Shown here: positions 36,132 through 44,700 of the stretch, in pieces
How positions within the stretch are numbered: position 1 is the stretch's first letter
Layout: the number at the start of each line of letters is the position of its first letter
Assembly: GCA_945619025.1 (NCBI GenBank)
Contig: CALZBJ010000009.1
Coordinates: 1 to 64,000 of the forward strand
Origin: CALZBJ01 sp945619025
GTDB lineage: Bacteria; Pseudomonadota; Gammaproteobacteria; Cardiobacteriales; Wohlfahrtiimonadaceae
Length of the DNA stretch: 64,000 nt
Direction of reading: 5' to 3'
Position numbers and translations under genes: made by a program
The notes under the pieces: generated by a model
Told to the model about the DNA's origin: nothing
Databases searched by the model: none
Seen by the model: only the letters and a program-made list of their open reading frames with translations

Positions 36132-36181
36132 GCCTTGAACGGCTCTCTTATTAAGCTAAGAGAGGGTTCAGGGCTTTTTTT
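36132..36181 (+). terminator. Terminator of the rplY-pth-ychF operon
   Basis: Outer arms GCCTTGAAC (36132-36140) and GTTCAGGGC (36166-36174) pair with one wobble, and inner arms CTCTCTTA (36143-36150) and TAAGAGAG (36157-36164) pair perfectly, followed by seven T residues. Confidence 0.9.
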
Positions 36182-36235
36182 GTCTGGTTTTATATGAAAT
36201 AAAAGACGGATAACATCACAAGATCGATAAATAAT

Positions 36236-36264
36236 TAGGCAATTACCTTTTTTCGCGCTATAGT
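36236..36264 (+). promoter_or_regulatory. Promoter of the 52-codon orphan gene
   Basis: TAGGCA (36236-36241) and TATAGT (36259-36264) are separated by 17 bases; the -10 box is 36 bases before the ATG. The same -35 box occurs before tkt. Confidence 0.55.
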
Positions 36265-36299
36265 GAAATGGTGTTTAATAACAGAGGAACTGTGTTTGT

Positions 36300-36458
36300 A
36301 TGTGGCCACGATTAGATAAACGTCATCGTTTACCTTTAATAGCAGGGGTATTGATCTTGCTATCGTTTATTCCATTTTTTATGGCTGAGGCTGCGCCTCG
36401 AACAATTCTCTCCGACAATGCGCAGGCAGACACGATTTCCACGGTTGTTGAGCCATAA
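36300..36458 (+). CDS. Small putative secreted or membrane protein, 52 residues
   Basis: Not recognised. The frame opens with a basic stretch (MWPRLDKRHR), then a hydrophobic core (LPLIAGVLILLSFIPFF) and a likely signal-peptidase site after MAEA, leaving about 20 residues (from APRT to VVEP). GAGGAAC precedes the ATG by a suitable distance. It has its own promoter 36 bases upstream and a perfect 14-bp terminator 33 bases after the stop, so it is a transcribed unit. It could be a secreted peptide, or the decayed N-terminus of an envelope protein such as an M23-type peptidase, whose N-termini look similar. Confidence 0.5.
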   Translation: MWPRLDKRHRLPLIAGVLILLSFIPFFMAEAAPRTILSDNAQADTISTVVEP

Positions 36459-36490
36459 TAGTATCTATTCCGTATAGTTAATAAAGCGTA

Positions 36491-36529
36491 AAAAAGCTCA
36501 ATTCTCAGATTATTTGAATTGAGCTTTTT
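36491..36529. terminator. Bidirectional terminator
   Basis: AAAAAGCTCAATTC (36491-36504) and GAATTGAGCTTTTT (36516-36529) form a perfect 14-bp stem with an 11-base loop between the small plus-strand gene and crcB. Confidence 0.9.
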
Positions 36530-36563
36530 GTATTTGAGTACTTTAAAACAGTTGATTCTTAAG

Positions 36564-36941
36564 TTAGGAAAAGCACGCTTTAACGAGCCAAAATCCGAAA
36601 ATCGTTGCACTGACAGAGCCCACTAAATGCATTAACGCCACGGTTCCTGCAAGTCCGATCTGGCCACTTGTAAGATGCTCCATCACTTCCAATGAAAAGG
36701 TTGAAAAGGTGGTGAGCCCGCCACAAAAGCCGGTGATTAATAGCAGTTTTAACAGAGAGTGTTCACTGTGGGCAGTAAAATAATAGGCGAGCATCCCGAT
36801 GAGTAATCCGCCCAAAAGATTGACGCTGAGCGTACCTAGCGCAAAGGGAAGATCGGCTCTACTTTGCCAAAGCGTGATGCCGTAACGAAGCGCACCCCCG
36901 ATGGCAGAGCCGAGCGCGACCGCCAAAACATTAATAACCAT
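36564..36941 (-). CDS. crcB: Fluoride channel CrcB/Fluc
   Basis: Dimeric inner-membrane channel that lets fluoride leave the cell. The 125-residue protein has four membrane helices and the family motifs GGALRYG, NLLGGLLIG and GFCGGLTTFSTFS. It follows the dipeptidase gene by six bases on the minus strand, so they form an operon. I see no fluoride riboswitch upstream. A minus-strand frame overlapping its 3' end (36323-36610) is not considered real. Confidence 0.94.
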   Translation of the reverse strand: MVINVLAVALGSAIGGALRYGITLWQSRADLPFALGTLSVNLLGGLLIGMLAYYFTAHSEHSLLKLLLITGFCGGLTTFSTFSLEVMEHLTSGQIGLAGTVALMHLVGSVSATIFGFWLVKACFS

Positions 36942-36947
36942 TGTGGA

Positions 36948-37526
36948 TCACCGCAGGTTTTCCCAATCGTATTCATTGACGCCTAACCATTCATCGTCAA
37001 CAAGCGGATAGGTTTCGCGCGCTTTAAAGAGCTGATAGTGCCACCATTCGTGCTGATAATTATCAAAGCCGGCATTGGTCATAATTCCAAGCAAGATGAG
37101 ACGATTACGCTGCGCTTCACGGCTCACTTCATAATTATAGTGCCACGATTTTGGGTCAAAACTATCAAAGGGCGTGCCCATATCGAGGATCTCACCGGTT
37201 TCTTTATCCGCGAGCGTCAGATCGATAGCAACCCCGCGAGAGTGAGGCGAGCCGCGATGTGGATCGGCTAAAAAGTTAGGATCGGGCGTATGGGACCAGA
37301 GGACAAACTGTGCTTTAGGCGGACGATAAGCATCGTAAATGATAAACTGTAATCCTAAATTATCCGCTTGTTCAATCGCATGATTGAGCATTTTTTCCGC
37401 ATCAGGATGGAGAAAACAGCGGGGCGTTTGGTAGATCGGTTTGCCAGTAAAATTACGCTCATCGGCATAGTGAAGTTCGATTTTCACTGGGTGAGAACGT
37501 TCGGTAATTTCAACTAAAGACGTCAT
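36948..37526 (-). CDS. ddpX: D-alanyl-D-alanine dipeptidase (VanX/DdpX family)
   Basis: Zinc peptidase that hydrolyses D-Ala-D-Ala. The 192-residue protein keeps all key positions: R68 in YDAYRPP, H95 and D102 in SPHSRGVAIDL, and E160 and H163 in HEWWHY. No signal peptide is visible, so it is cytosolic. In Gram-negatives such enzymes salvage D-Ala from cell-wall dipeptide rather than give vancomycin resistance, and no vanHA, vanR or vanS genes are nearby. crcB follows in the same operon. Confidence 0.9.
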   Translation of the reverse strand: MTSLVEITERSHPVKIELHYADERNFTGKPIYQTPRCFLHPDAEKMLNHAIEQADNLGLQFIIYDAYRPPKAQFVLWSHTPDPNFLADPHRGSPHSRGVAIDLTLADKETGEILDMGTPFDSFDPKSWHYNYEVSREAQRNRLILLGIMTNAGFDNYQHEWWHYQLFKARETYPLVDDEWLGVNEYDWENLR

Positions 37527-37642
37527 GAAGCCTCACAAATTATCTGGTTAAGAGAGGTTTATGATGTGGCAAAACGGGAAAAACTTCAAGAGACGGGCCA
37601 GATTTCTTTAGATAGAGGAATCAGAAGCCACGATTTTAAGAG

Positions 37643-37660
37643 TGCTCATGAAAATGAGCA
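37643..37660 (+). promoter_or_regulatory. GAAA-tetraloop hairpin just before the GNAT gene
   Basis: TGCTCAT and ATGAGCA form a perfect 7-bp stem closed by a GAAA tetraloop. It ends 11 bases before the ATG, where the ribosome site should be, and no clear Shine-Dalgarno remains outside it. It may limit translation. Confidence 0.4.
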
Positions 37661-37671
37661 AGTAATACGAT

Positions 37672-38220
37672 ATGACGCAGCAGAAAAATGTGCCGATCGA
37701 TGGGACGGCACTCTACTTTAAGCCCATCAGCGAGACTGAATTGGAGCCTCTTTTTGCTCTTTGGTCGTGCCCGAGTGTCGGGAAATATATGAATACGGAG
37801 CTCTACACAACCCTCGATGAGGTGCGTATGATGATCCGCTATTTTCAGCAAGCGCCGGAGGTGATTGGCGGGAGCCGATATGCGATCTATTATGGCGATA
37901 CGGTGGTTGGCAGTTGCGGATTTGATCATTATTCGAAATGGGATCACCGCATTGAGATCGGCTATGAGCTCCTTAAAAAATGGTGGGGACGAGGGCTTGG
38001 TTCTGAGGTGGTGCGTCAAATGGTGCGTTATGCACGGCGTGAGCTTAATTGTCACCGCATTGAAGCGTTGGTGCATCCAAAAAACAGGCGCTCCATCACG
38101 CTTTTAAAGCATCAAGGATTTATTGAAGAAGCTTGCCTTCACGACTATGAAAAGATCGCAGAGGGCGAGTTTTCCGATATACTACTCTTTGCAAAAATAT
38201 GTCACGAAGAGGAGAAATAG
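37672..38220 (+). CDS. GNAT family N-acetyltransferase (RimJ/RimL-like)
   Basis: Transfers an acetyl group from acetyl-CoA to an amine; substrate unknown. The 182-residue protein fits the Acetyltransf_3 pattern: the GSRYAIYYGDTVVGSCGF beta strands, EIGYELLKKWWGRGLGSE containing the acetyl-CoA loop (RGLGSE), and RIEALVHPKNRRSITLLKHQGF. No clear ribosome site is present; a hairpin occupies that position. It ends five bases before the ung start, so the two are likely co-transcribed. Confidence 0.85.
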   Translation: MTQQKNVPIDGTALYFKPISETELEPLFALWSCPSVGKYMNTELYTTLDEVRMMIRYFQQAPEVIGGSRYAIYYGDTVVGSCGFDHYSKWDHRIEIGYELLKKWWGRGLGSEVVRQMVRYARRELNCHRIEALVHPKNRRSITLLKHQGFIEEACLHDYEKIAEGEFSDILLFAKICHEEEK

Positions 38221-38225
38221 CGGGT

Positions 38226-38891
38226 ATGACAGATTGGACGTCGATCATTCAAGACGAGGCCAAAAAGCCTTATTATCAAGCGATGCGCGAATTTGTGAAA
38301 AGTGAGCGTGATGCAGGGAAAACCATCTTTCCCAAAGATGAGTGGGTCTATAATGCCCTCTCGGCAACGCCTTTTGATAAAGTGAAAGTGGTGATTTTGG
38401 GACAGGACCCGTATCACGGTGAGGGGCAAGCGCACGGGCTCGCGTTTTCGGTGCAAAAGGGCATTACGCCGCCGCCATCACTGCGCAATATTTATCAGAC
38501 ACTCAAACATGAATATCCCGAGTTTAATATTCCAAAGCACGGCAATTTAATGGAGTGGGCAGAGCAGGGCGTGCTGCTGTTAAATACGGTTTTGACGGTA
38601 GAGAAATCAAAGGCTCACTCTCATGCGAAAATTGGTTGGGAAACGTTGACCGATCGCCTGATTTCAGAGCTCAATGAGAAGCGCGAGCAGTTGGTGTTTT
38701 TATTATGGGGCGCACATGCACAGAAAAAAGGGGCGAAAATCGATCGAAATCGCCACCTTGTGTTGACCTCTGTGCATCCCTCACCGCTGTCAGCCTATCG
38801 TGGATTTTTTGAGTGTGGGCATTTCACTCAAACCAATCAATATCTTGAAGAGAACGGCCTGTCACCAATTGATTGGGCGATTCATTCCTAA
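38226..38891 (+). CDS. ung: Uracil-DNA glycosylase
   Basis: Removes uracil from DNA as the first step of base excision repair. I chose the ATG at 38226 (MTDWTSIIQDE), which aligns with E. coli Ung and gives 221 residues; an upstream ATG at 38199 inside the GNAT gene is less likely. Catalytic D61 lies in GQDPYHG, and the second motif HPSPLSAYRG holds the catalytic His. LLWGAHAQKKG is also typical of family 1. A terminator follows. Confidence 0.95.
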   Translation: MTDWTSIIQDEAKKPYYQAMREFVKSERDAGKTIFPKDEWVYNALSATPFDKVKVVILGQDPYHGEGQAHGLAFSVQKGITPPPSLRNIYQTLKHEYPEFNIPKHGNLMEWAEQGVLLLNTVLTVEKSKAHSHAKIGWETLTDRLISELNEKREQLVFLLWGAHAQKKGAKIDRNRHLVLTSVHPSPLSAYRGFFECGHFTQTNQYLEENGLSPIDWAIHS

Positions 38892-38924
38892 ATATAATTA
38901 GGCCACTTTATCGTTGATCTCATC

Positions 38925-38964
38925 AAAAAAGCGTATCTGGATTCTCATCTCGATACGCTTTTTT
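38925..38964. terminator. Bidirectional terminator ung/carboxypeptidase
   Basis: AAAAAAGCGTATC (38925-38937) and GATACGCTTTTTT (38952-38964) form a perfect 13-bp stem with a 14-base loop between convergent genes. Confidence 0.9.
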
Positions 38965-39004
38965 AGTTTACGTTGTTCTCTATTTTTAAGGAGGTTTTAT
39001 GCGT

Positions 39005-40264
39005 TTAATTTACTGATGGATTTCTCACTACAAAGCATGCTGAGCGATAGGTTTTTAACAGCTCGCAGGTGCTATGGGCTTCATTGTTGGAAAATCCGGT
39101 AAGCCACACTTTATAAAGCCCGCCTTCATGGACGATGGAGATGCGATCAATCCCAGTACGGCGTTCCGTTAAACGCGCTTGGTTTTGGGCATCTTGATAG
39201 TGGGTAAATGCGCCGACTTGCACCGCATCGCCGGCGAGGAGCTCTTGGCGTTTAGCGATCTGCTTTTTCGTTGGAGCAGGATTTGATTGCGGTTTGGCTG
39301 CAAGCTTAATCTGTGGACTTGGTTCAAATTTAGGCGTTTTAGATTTCACATCGCGGAGTACGGTTTTATCGCTATTTACGCCCTTACGTGGGGTGAAGAG
39401 TACCGTTTGATCCATCACAACCGCATATTCGATTTGCTGGCGATATTGACGCACCGGCGCAAAACTTTCCGTCAATAGCGATTCCATAATGCCATCGCGT
39501 TCTTTAGTATTTCGCCCGCCTAAAACCACTGCAAAGACGCGTTTACGCCCTTTTTTAGCACTCGATAAAAGATTCGAGCCTGATTTACGAATGTACCCAG
39601 TTTTTAACCCATCGGCGCCGGGAAAGGTTTTGGTGATTTGGTTGTGCGATTTATGGGTAATCCCGCCGTAGCTGACGGTTTCGGTAGAAAAATAATCGTA
39701 ATATTTAGGAAAATGCTCATAGATGGCAATGCCAAGCGTGGCAAGGTCGCGAGCGGTGGTAACCTGTTCCGCGTGGAAAAGACCATGAGGATTGCGGAAT
39801 GTGGTGTTGCGCATGCCAAGCTGTTTCGCTTTTTGATTCATGCGTTTGACAAATTCTTTTTCAGAACCGGCAAGGGTTTCAGCAACGGCAACAGCAACGT
39901 CATTGGCTGATTTTACAATGAGTGCATCGATGGCAAGCTTCATTGAGATGGAATCGCCTGCTTTGACCCCAAGTTTTGAGGGCTCAGTACTTGCGGCATA
40001 AGCGGAAAACTTCACCGGTGTTTTGAGGTTAATTTTCTTTTTTTTAAGATCTTCAAAAACAAGATAGAGCGTCATCACTTTGGTGATTGAGGCGGGATAG
40101 CGCGGTTCATCGGCGCTATGTTCATAGAGAACGCGTTTTGTTTTATGCTCAACCACATAGGCGGAAAAGCCCGTGCTTGCCATAGCAAGCGGGGTAAGAA
40201 TCAGAAACGCAAGGAGCATTAAAACACCTTGCGCAAGATAGGTTGTACGGTGTTGAATTCGCAT
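39005..40264 (-). CDS. D-Ala-D-Ala carboxypeptidase (PBP5/6-like) with SPOR domain
   Basis: Periplasmic serine peptidase S11 that trims the terminal D-Ala of peptidoglycan stem peptides. The 419-residue protein has a signal peptide (about 1-29), the SxxK motif with S59 and K62, SAN (119-121) and KTG (221-223). The C-terminal part (about 345-419, AVQVGAFTHYQDAQ) is a SPOR domain, which binds denuded septal glycan. PBP5 of E. coli instead ends in a membrane-anchoring helix, absent here, so SPOR probably directs this enzyme to the septum. ftsK lies two genes upstream on the same strand. Confidence 0.9.
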   Translation of the reverse strand: MRIQHRTTYLAQGVLMLLAFLILTPLAMASTGFSAYVVEHKTKRVLYEHSADEPRYPASITKVMTLYLVFEDLKKKKINLKTPVKFSAYAASTEPSKLGVKAGDSISMKLAIDALIVKSANDVAVAVAETLAGSEKEFVKRMNQKAKQLGMRNTTFRNPHGLFHAEQVTTARDLATLGIAIYEHFPKYYDYFSTETVSYGGITHKSHNQITKTFPGADGLKTGYIRKSGSNLLSSAKKGRKRVFAVVLGGRNTKERDGIMESLLTESFAPVRQYRQQIEYAVVMDQTVLFTPRKGVNSDKTVLRDVKSKTPKFEPSPQIKLAAKPQSNPAPTKKQIAKRQELLAGDAVQVGAFTHYQDAQNQARLTERRTGIDRISIVHEGGLYKVWLTGFSNNEAHSTCELLKTYRSACFVVRNPSVN

Positions 40265-40273
40265 AGATTTTAC

Positions 40274-41656
40274 TTATACTTCGTGTCGAAAATAGTCTAA
40301 AATGCCGTGATATGCCGCGCGAAGACCCATTGCTTCGCCGCCTTCAGGGCGACCTGTCCGGTTACGGATATTCCAAGCCATCACATCAATATGGGCAAAT
40401 GGTTTGGATTTGTCTACAAAACTTTCTAAAAAGAGGGCTGCGGTAATTGCGCCGCCTTGTGGTACGGACGCCGAATTGACAAGGTCCACCGTTTTCGATT
40501 CGATCCACGCGCGATAGGGCGAATGAAGTGGCATCGGCCACATTAAATCGGAGAGTTCGCGACTCTTTTTAGTTAAAGACTGCGTCAGTGTATCATTGTT
40601 TGAGAAAAGTGCGGGAACTTCCGGACCAAGCGCTACGCGGGCAGCGCCGGTGAGTGTCGCAAAATTAAGGAGCGCATCATACTCTTTTTCCGTTGCGTAG
40701 GCGAGTGCGTCGGCTAGCACTAATCGGCCTTCGGCATCGGTATTATCAATCTCAACGGTAAGGCCATTACGTGCTTTAACAATGTCGGAGGGGCGCATTG
40801 AGCGATCGGAGACCGCATTTTCCGCAATGGGAATTAAGAGACGAATCGCAAGCGGTGCCTCATTTTCAATCAGCCATTTTGCAAGAGCAATCGCATGAGC
40901 CGCGCCGCCCATATCCTTTTTCATCAGACGCATGCCCGATGAGGGTTTAAGATCAAGTCCGCCGGTGTCAAAGGTGATGCCTTTCCCAACGAGCGTTAGT
41001 TTCGGGTGATTGTCAAAATCGCCATAGGTGATCTCAACAAGGCGCGGATTATATTTACTGCCAGCACCGACGGTGTAGATAAGCGGGAAATTATTTTTTA
41101 AGAGCGCTTCACCGACGATTTCGGTCTGTTTAACCGGAAGGCCACTAAATTGGGCGCGAATTTCAGCAGAGAAATTATCCGGCGTTAAGCTGTTTGGCGG
41201 CTCATTAATAAGATCGCGGACGAGATAATGAGCAGAGATCGCGCGGTAAAGACGAGCTTTCATCGCAGGATCGATCAAAAATCTCACCGCCTTGTCGTCT
41301 GATTTTTTATACCGATCGTAACGGTAAGCCCCAAGTGCGTACCCTAATAAAAGCTCGAAGGTGTTATCAAGATCATCTTTTAGTAGATAGTTTCCTGCAG
41401 GAAGCGCTTTGTAGAGATTTCCAAGGGTAAAGAGCGGTTCATCGCTATTTTCACCGACGACAACGCCGGCAAGCTTTCCGCTCTCACTTGGGATTAGCCA
41501 GCTCTCACTTGGCCCAGGTTTGGCGTCGCTATAACGCTCTTCCACCCAGTTGGTGATAAAAGCATTGGGGTGACTGAAGGCGGAATTTACAATTCGAACG
41601 GGAATTGCATTGGCAGCCTGAGTTGTAAAAAGCGCTTCAATCATCGTGGTATCCAT
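40274..41656 (-). CDS. Leucyl aminopeptidase family protein (M17)
   Basis: Cytosolic two-metal aminopeptidase for N-terminal residues of peptides. The catalytic domain of the 460-residue protein shows K225, D230 and K237 in GKGITFDTGGLDLK, D248 in KKDMGG and the signature NTDAEGR (305-311). The N-terminal domain (about 1-130) is diverged from E. coli PepA, so this is the shorter M17 subgroup rather than PepA itself. AGGAAC precedes the ATG. It lies 73 bases after ftsK and nine before the carboxypeptidase gene, probably in one operon. Confidence 0.9.
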   Translation of the reverse strand: MDTTMIEALFTTQAANAIPVRIVNSAFSHPNAFITNWVEERYSDAKPGPSESWLIPSESGKLAGVVVGENSDEPLFTLGNLYKALPAGNYLLKDDLDNTFELLLGYALGAYRYDRYKKSDDKAVRFLIDPAMKARLYRAISAHYLVRDLINEPPNSLTPDNFSAEIRAQFSGLPVKQTEIVGEALLKNNFPLIYTVGAGSKYNPRLVEITYGDFDNHPKLTLVGKGITFDTGGLDLKPSSGMRLMKKDMGGAAHAIALAKWLIENEAPLAIRLLIPIAENAVSDRSMRPSDIVKARNGLTVEIDNTDAEGRLVLADALAYATEKEYDALLNFATLTGAARVALGPEVPALFSNNDTLTQSLTKKSRELSDLMWPMPLHSPYRAWIESKTVDLVNSASVPQGGAITAALFLESFVDKSKPFAHIDVMAWNIRNRTGRPEGGEAMGLRAAYHGILDYFRHEV

Positions 41657-41729
41657 CTAAGTTCCTTTCTAATTAATTCGTATTAATTTTATCAGTTATA
41701 TTTCGTGCGTTTGTACGTGGCAAATGGGG

Positions 41730-44700
41730 CTAATCATCGCTAAAGGCTTTGATTAAAATATCGCGATTTCCATTGCCTAAATCTTCTGAAATAAAGCCAA
41801 GGCTCTCCATCTCTTCGATCATTCGAGCGGCCCTCTGGTAGCCAACCCGTAGGCGACGTTGCACATAAGAGATGCTCGCGCGCTGCGATTCCACAACGAT
41901 TTTTACCGCCTCATCAAAGAGAGGGTCTTTGCTATCATCGGGCGCAGCAACGCCGGCCGCTTCTTCAGAAAGGCCAGGGATTGGTTCAGTGGGTTCCCGT
42001 AGAATTTCTTCGATATAGTCGGCAGGGCCGGTCTGTTTTAAGAATTCCACAATGCGATTGACCTCATGGTCATCAACAAATGCGCCGTGAATTCGAATCG
42101 GTTGCGGGAGGCCTGGTGGAAGATAGAGCATATCTCCGTGGCCAAGCAGCGTTTCAGCCCCTTGCTGGTCTAAAATTGTGCGTGAATCGATCCGGCTTGA
42201 GACTTGGAACGCGATCCGCGAGGGAATATTCGCTTTAATCAGTCCCGTGATCACATCAACCGATGGGCGCTGGGTGGCTAAAATAAGGTGAATCCCCGAT
42301 GCACGGGCTTTTTGAGCAAGGCGTGCAATGAGCTCCTCACATTTTTTTCCAACAAGCATCATCATATCGGCAAATTCATCGATCACAATGACGATAAAGG
42401 GAAGCGGCTCAAGCGTCGGTGGAAGCGAATAATCCGAGACTTCATTTTGACGATTCCACGTTGGATCAATAAGCGGTTGGCCCGCATCGATCGCATCTTG
42501 TACTTTTTTGTTATAGCCGGCAATGTTACGCACTTTTAGCTGACTCATGAGCTGATAACGGCGCTCCATTTCAGCCACGCACCAACGTAGCGCATTTGCC
42601 GATTCATTCATATCGGTCACAACCGGCGCTAGAAGATGCGGAATCTCATTATAGACAGAGAGCTCGAGCATTTTCGGGTCGATCAAAATGAGGCGAAGCT
42701 CTTCAGGGCGCGCTTTATAAAGAAGGCTCAAGAGCATCGTATTGATCCCAACGGATTTCCCTGAACCGGTCGTTCCTGCAACGAGTAGATGGGGCATTTT
42801 CGCAAGGTTTGCGACAACGTGATTACCGGAGGTATCTTTCCCTAGAATCATCGTAAGCGGGTGAGTCGTCTCTTTGTAAATCTCCGAGGTGAGGCCATCT
42901 TTAAAGTAGACGGTTTCACGATTTTTGTTCGGAATCTCAAGGCCGACATAGGGTTTACCCGGAATAATATCCACTACACGCACGCGGGTTACCGATAAAA
43001 GGCGCGCGATATCTTTCTCAAGATTGTTGATCTGTGCAACTTTTACACCCGGTGCAAGATCAAGCTCAAAGCAGGTAATCACCGGGCCCGGCTCGATATT
43101 TTCCACTTTGACGCCGACGTTAAAGTTCTTCAGCTGAGTTTCAATCAATTCAGCCATATCAAGCAGTTCGTCATCATCATACGCAGCGGTGTGAGGTGGA
43201 GGGTCGCCTAACAGATCTGGCGATGGAAGTTGTCCTGCCATCGGATAGACTTTTGCTTTCTCTTTGGGAATCGGCATGCCTGAACGAGGATCGATGTCAA
43301 AGCCATCAAATTGTGACGGCGGTGCAAATCCTTCGACGTGAACCGGTTGCGGACGGGCAGGGCTTGGCGCGGGTTCTGAGTAAGGCGCTTCAAAATCAGG
43401 CTCATCATCAAAGCTCGCGTCATCGTCAAAATCATCTACCGCATTAAAGGTCGGTTCGGGTGTGAAGGTGGGCTCATTCTCAAAATGGGGCGCGTTATCC
43501 GGCTCAATATTTAATGAAGATTCGTTAAATGACGGCTCACTAAAGGCGTTTTCACCAAAAGCATTGTCAAAGGCTGAATCATCAAAGGCTGGCGCAAAAT
43601 CGTCGCCATTGTCCTCGTCGGCGCTTTCGTTGGCCTCAGCGGGAAGATCAAGCTCTGCTAGCGCGTTTGCATACTCTTCATCAAATGAGGGCTCATTATT
43701 AAAGCTTGGCTCATCATCTAAATTGAGAATGGTAGGTTCAGAATTATCCACTGAAAATTCAGGCTCATCCTCTTCTAAATTAAGCGTAAAGGCGGGAGTG
43801 ATCGGCTCGCTTGGATGCGGCGTGTAATCATGGCTCGGCGCTTCGAGGGGTGCGGTGAATTCGTCTGCACTAAACGCAGGCGTTTCAAAATTCATCGGCG
43901 GCTCAATCGGTGCGTCAAAATCTGGCGCTTCAAACTCAAACGGATCATCAAGCGGGCGCATTTCAGGCGCGTTATCGAGCTCGATATCACCATCGGCGCT
44001 AAAGGGAATCTCATCGATCACTTCAATGGTTGGTCCTTGAGAATCACCATTGATAAAATCATTCATAAAGCGCTGCGTATCCGGCGATTCCAAGTACGCA
44101 AGATGCGGGTTTTGCTCAGGATTTGAGTGATTTGTTGTAGCGGTAAAACTGCTTACCGGTGCAGTTGCATTTGGCGTCTGGGCTTGATTATCCGCATTAC
44201 TGCGAGCGGGTGTCGTTGCGCTATTGCTCACCACAGGCTGAGTTGAGGTGGGGGTATCGTTGGCCCAGCGATTAATTTCTAAGACCGTTTTTGTGGTATC
44301 CGGCTCATCGATAATGCTCGACGTTCCGCCTGGGTGGCGGTGATTTTGCATAATGCTCGGAAGATCTTGCGGCGGCTCATACGCAGGCTCGTTGCTCTCT
44401 TCAGGCATCGTTTGCGTAGGCTGTTTTTGTTTAGGTAGCATCGCCATCGCCGGGATTTTATGCTCGGTTTGCGTTTCAGTTTGGTCTTTATGGGCGGACG
44501 CTTTTACACCACCAATGGTGGGACGTGAAACTTCCGGTGCGGGTTCATCGGCTTTGGTAGTTTCGGTCGGCGTTATAGTGTTTGTCTCTTCCGAACTTAA
44601 AGATTCAGACGAAAATTGTGGCTCTTGCTTAAGATCAGCAAAGGGATCGAAAGGCGCGTTGGAGTCATTCGTTTCTGTAGTTTCAGGCGCTGCTTTACGA

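Noticed and set aside
36323..36610. A 95-codon minus-strand frame overlapping crcB and the small plus-strand gene.
   Set aside because: It crosses a perfect bidirectional terminator, overlaps crcB in another frame and has no family features.
36942..37671. A fluoride riboswitch for crcB.
   Set aside because: crcB follows ddpX by six bases, and I could not fit the riboswitch core upstream of either gene.
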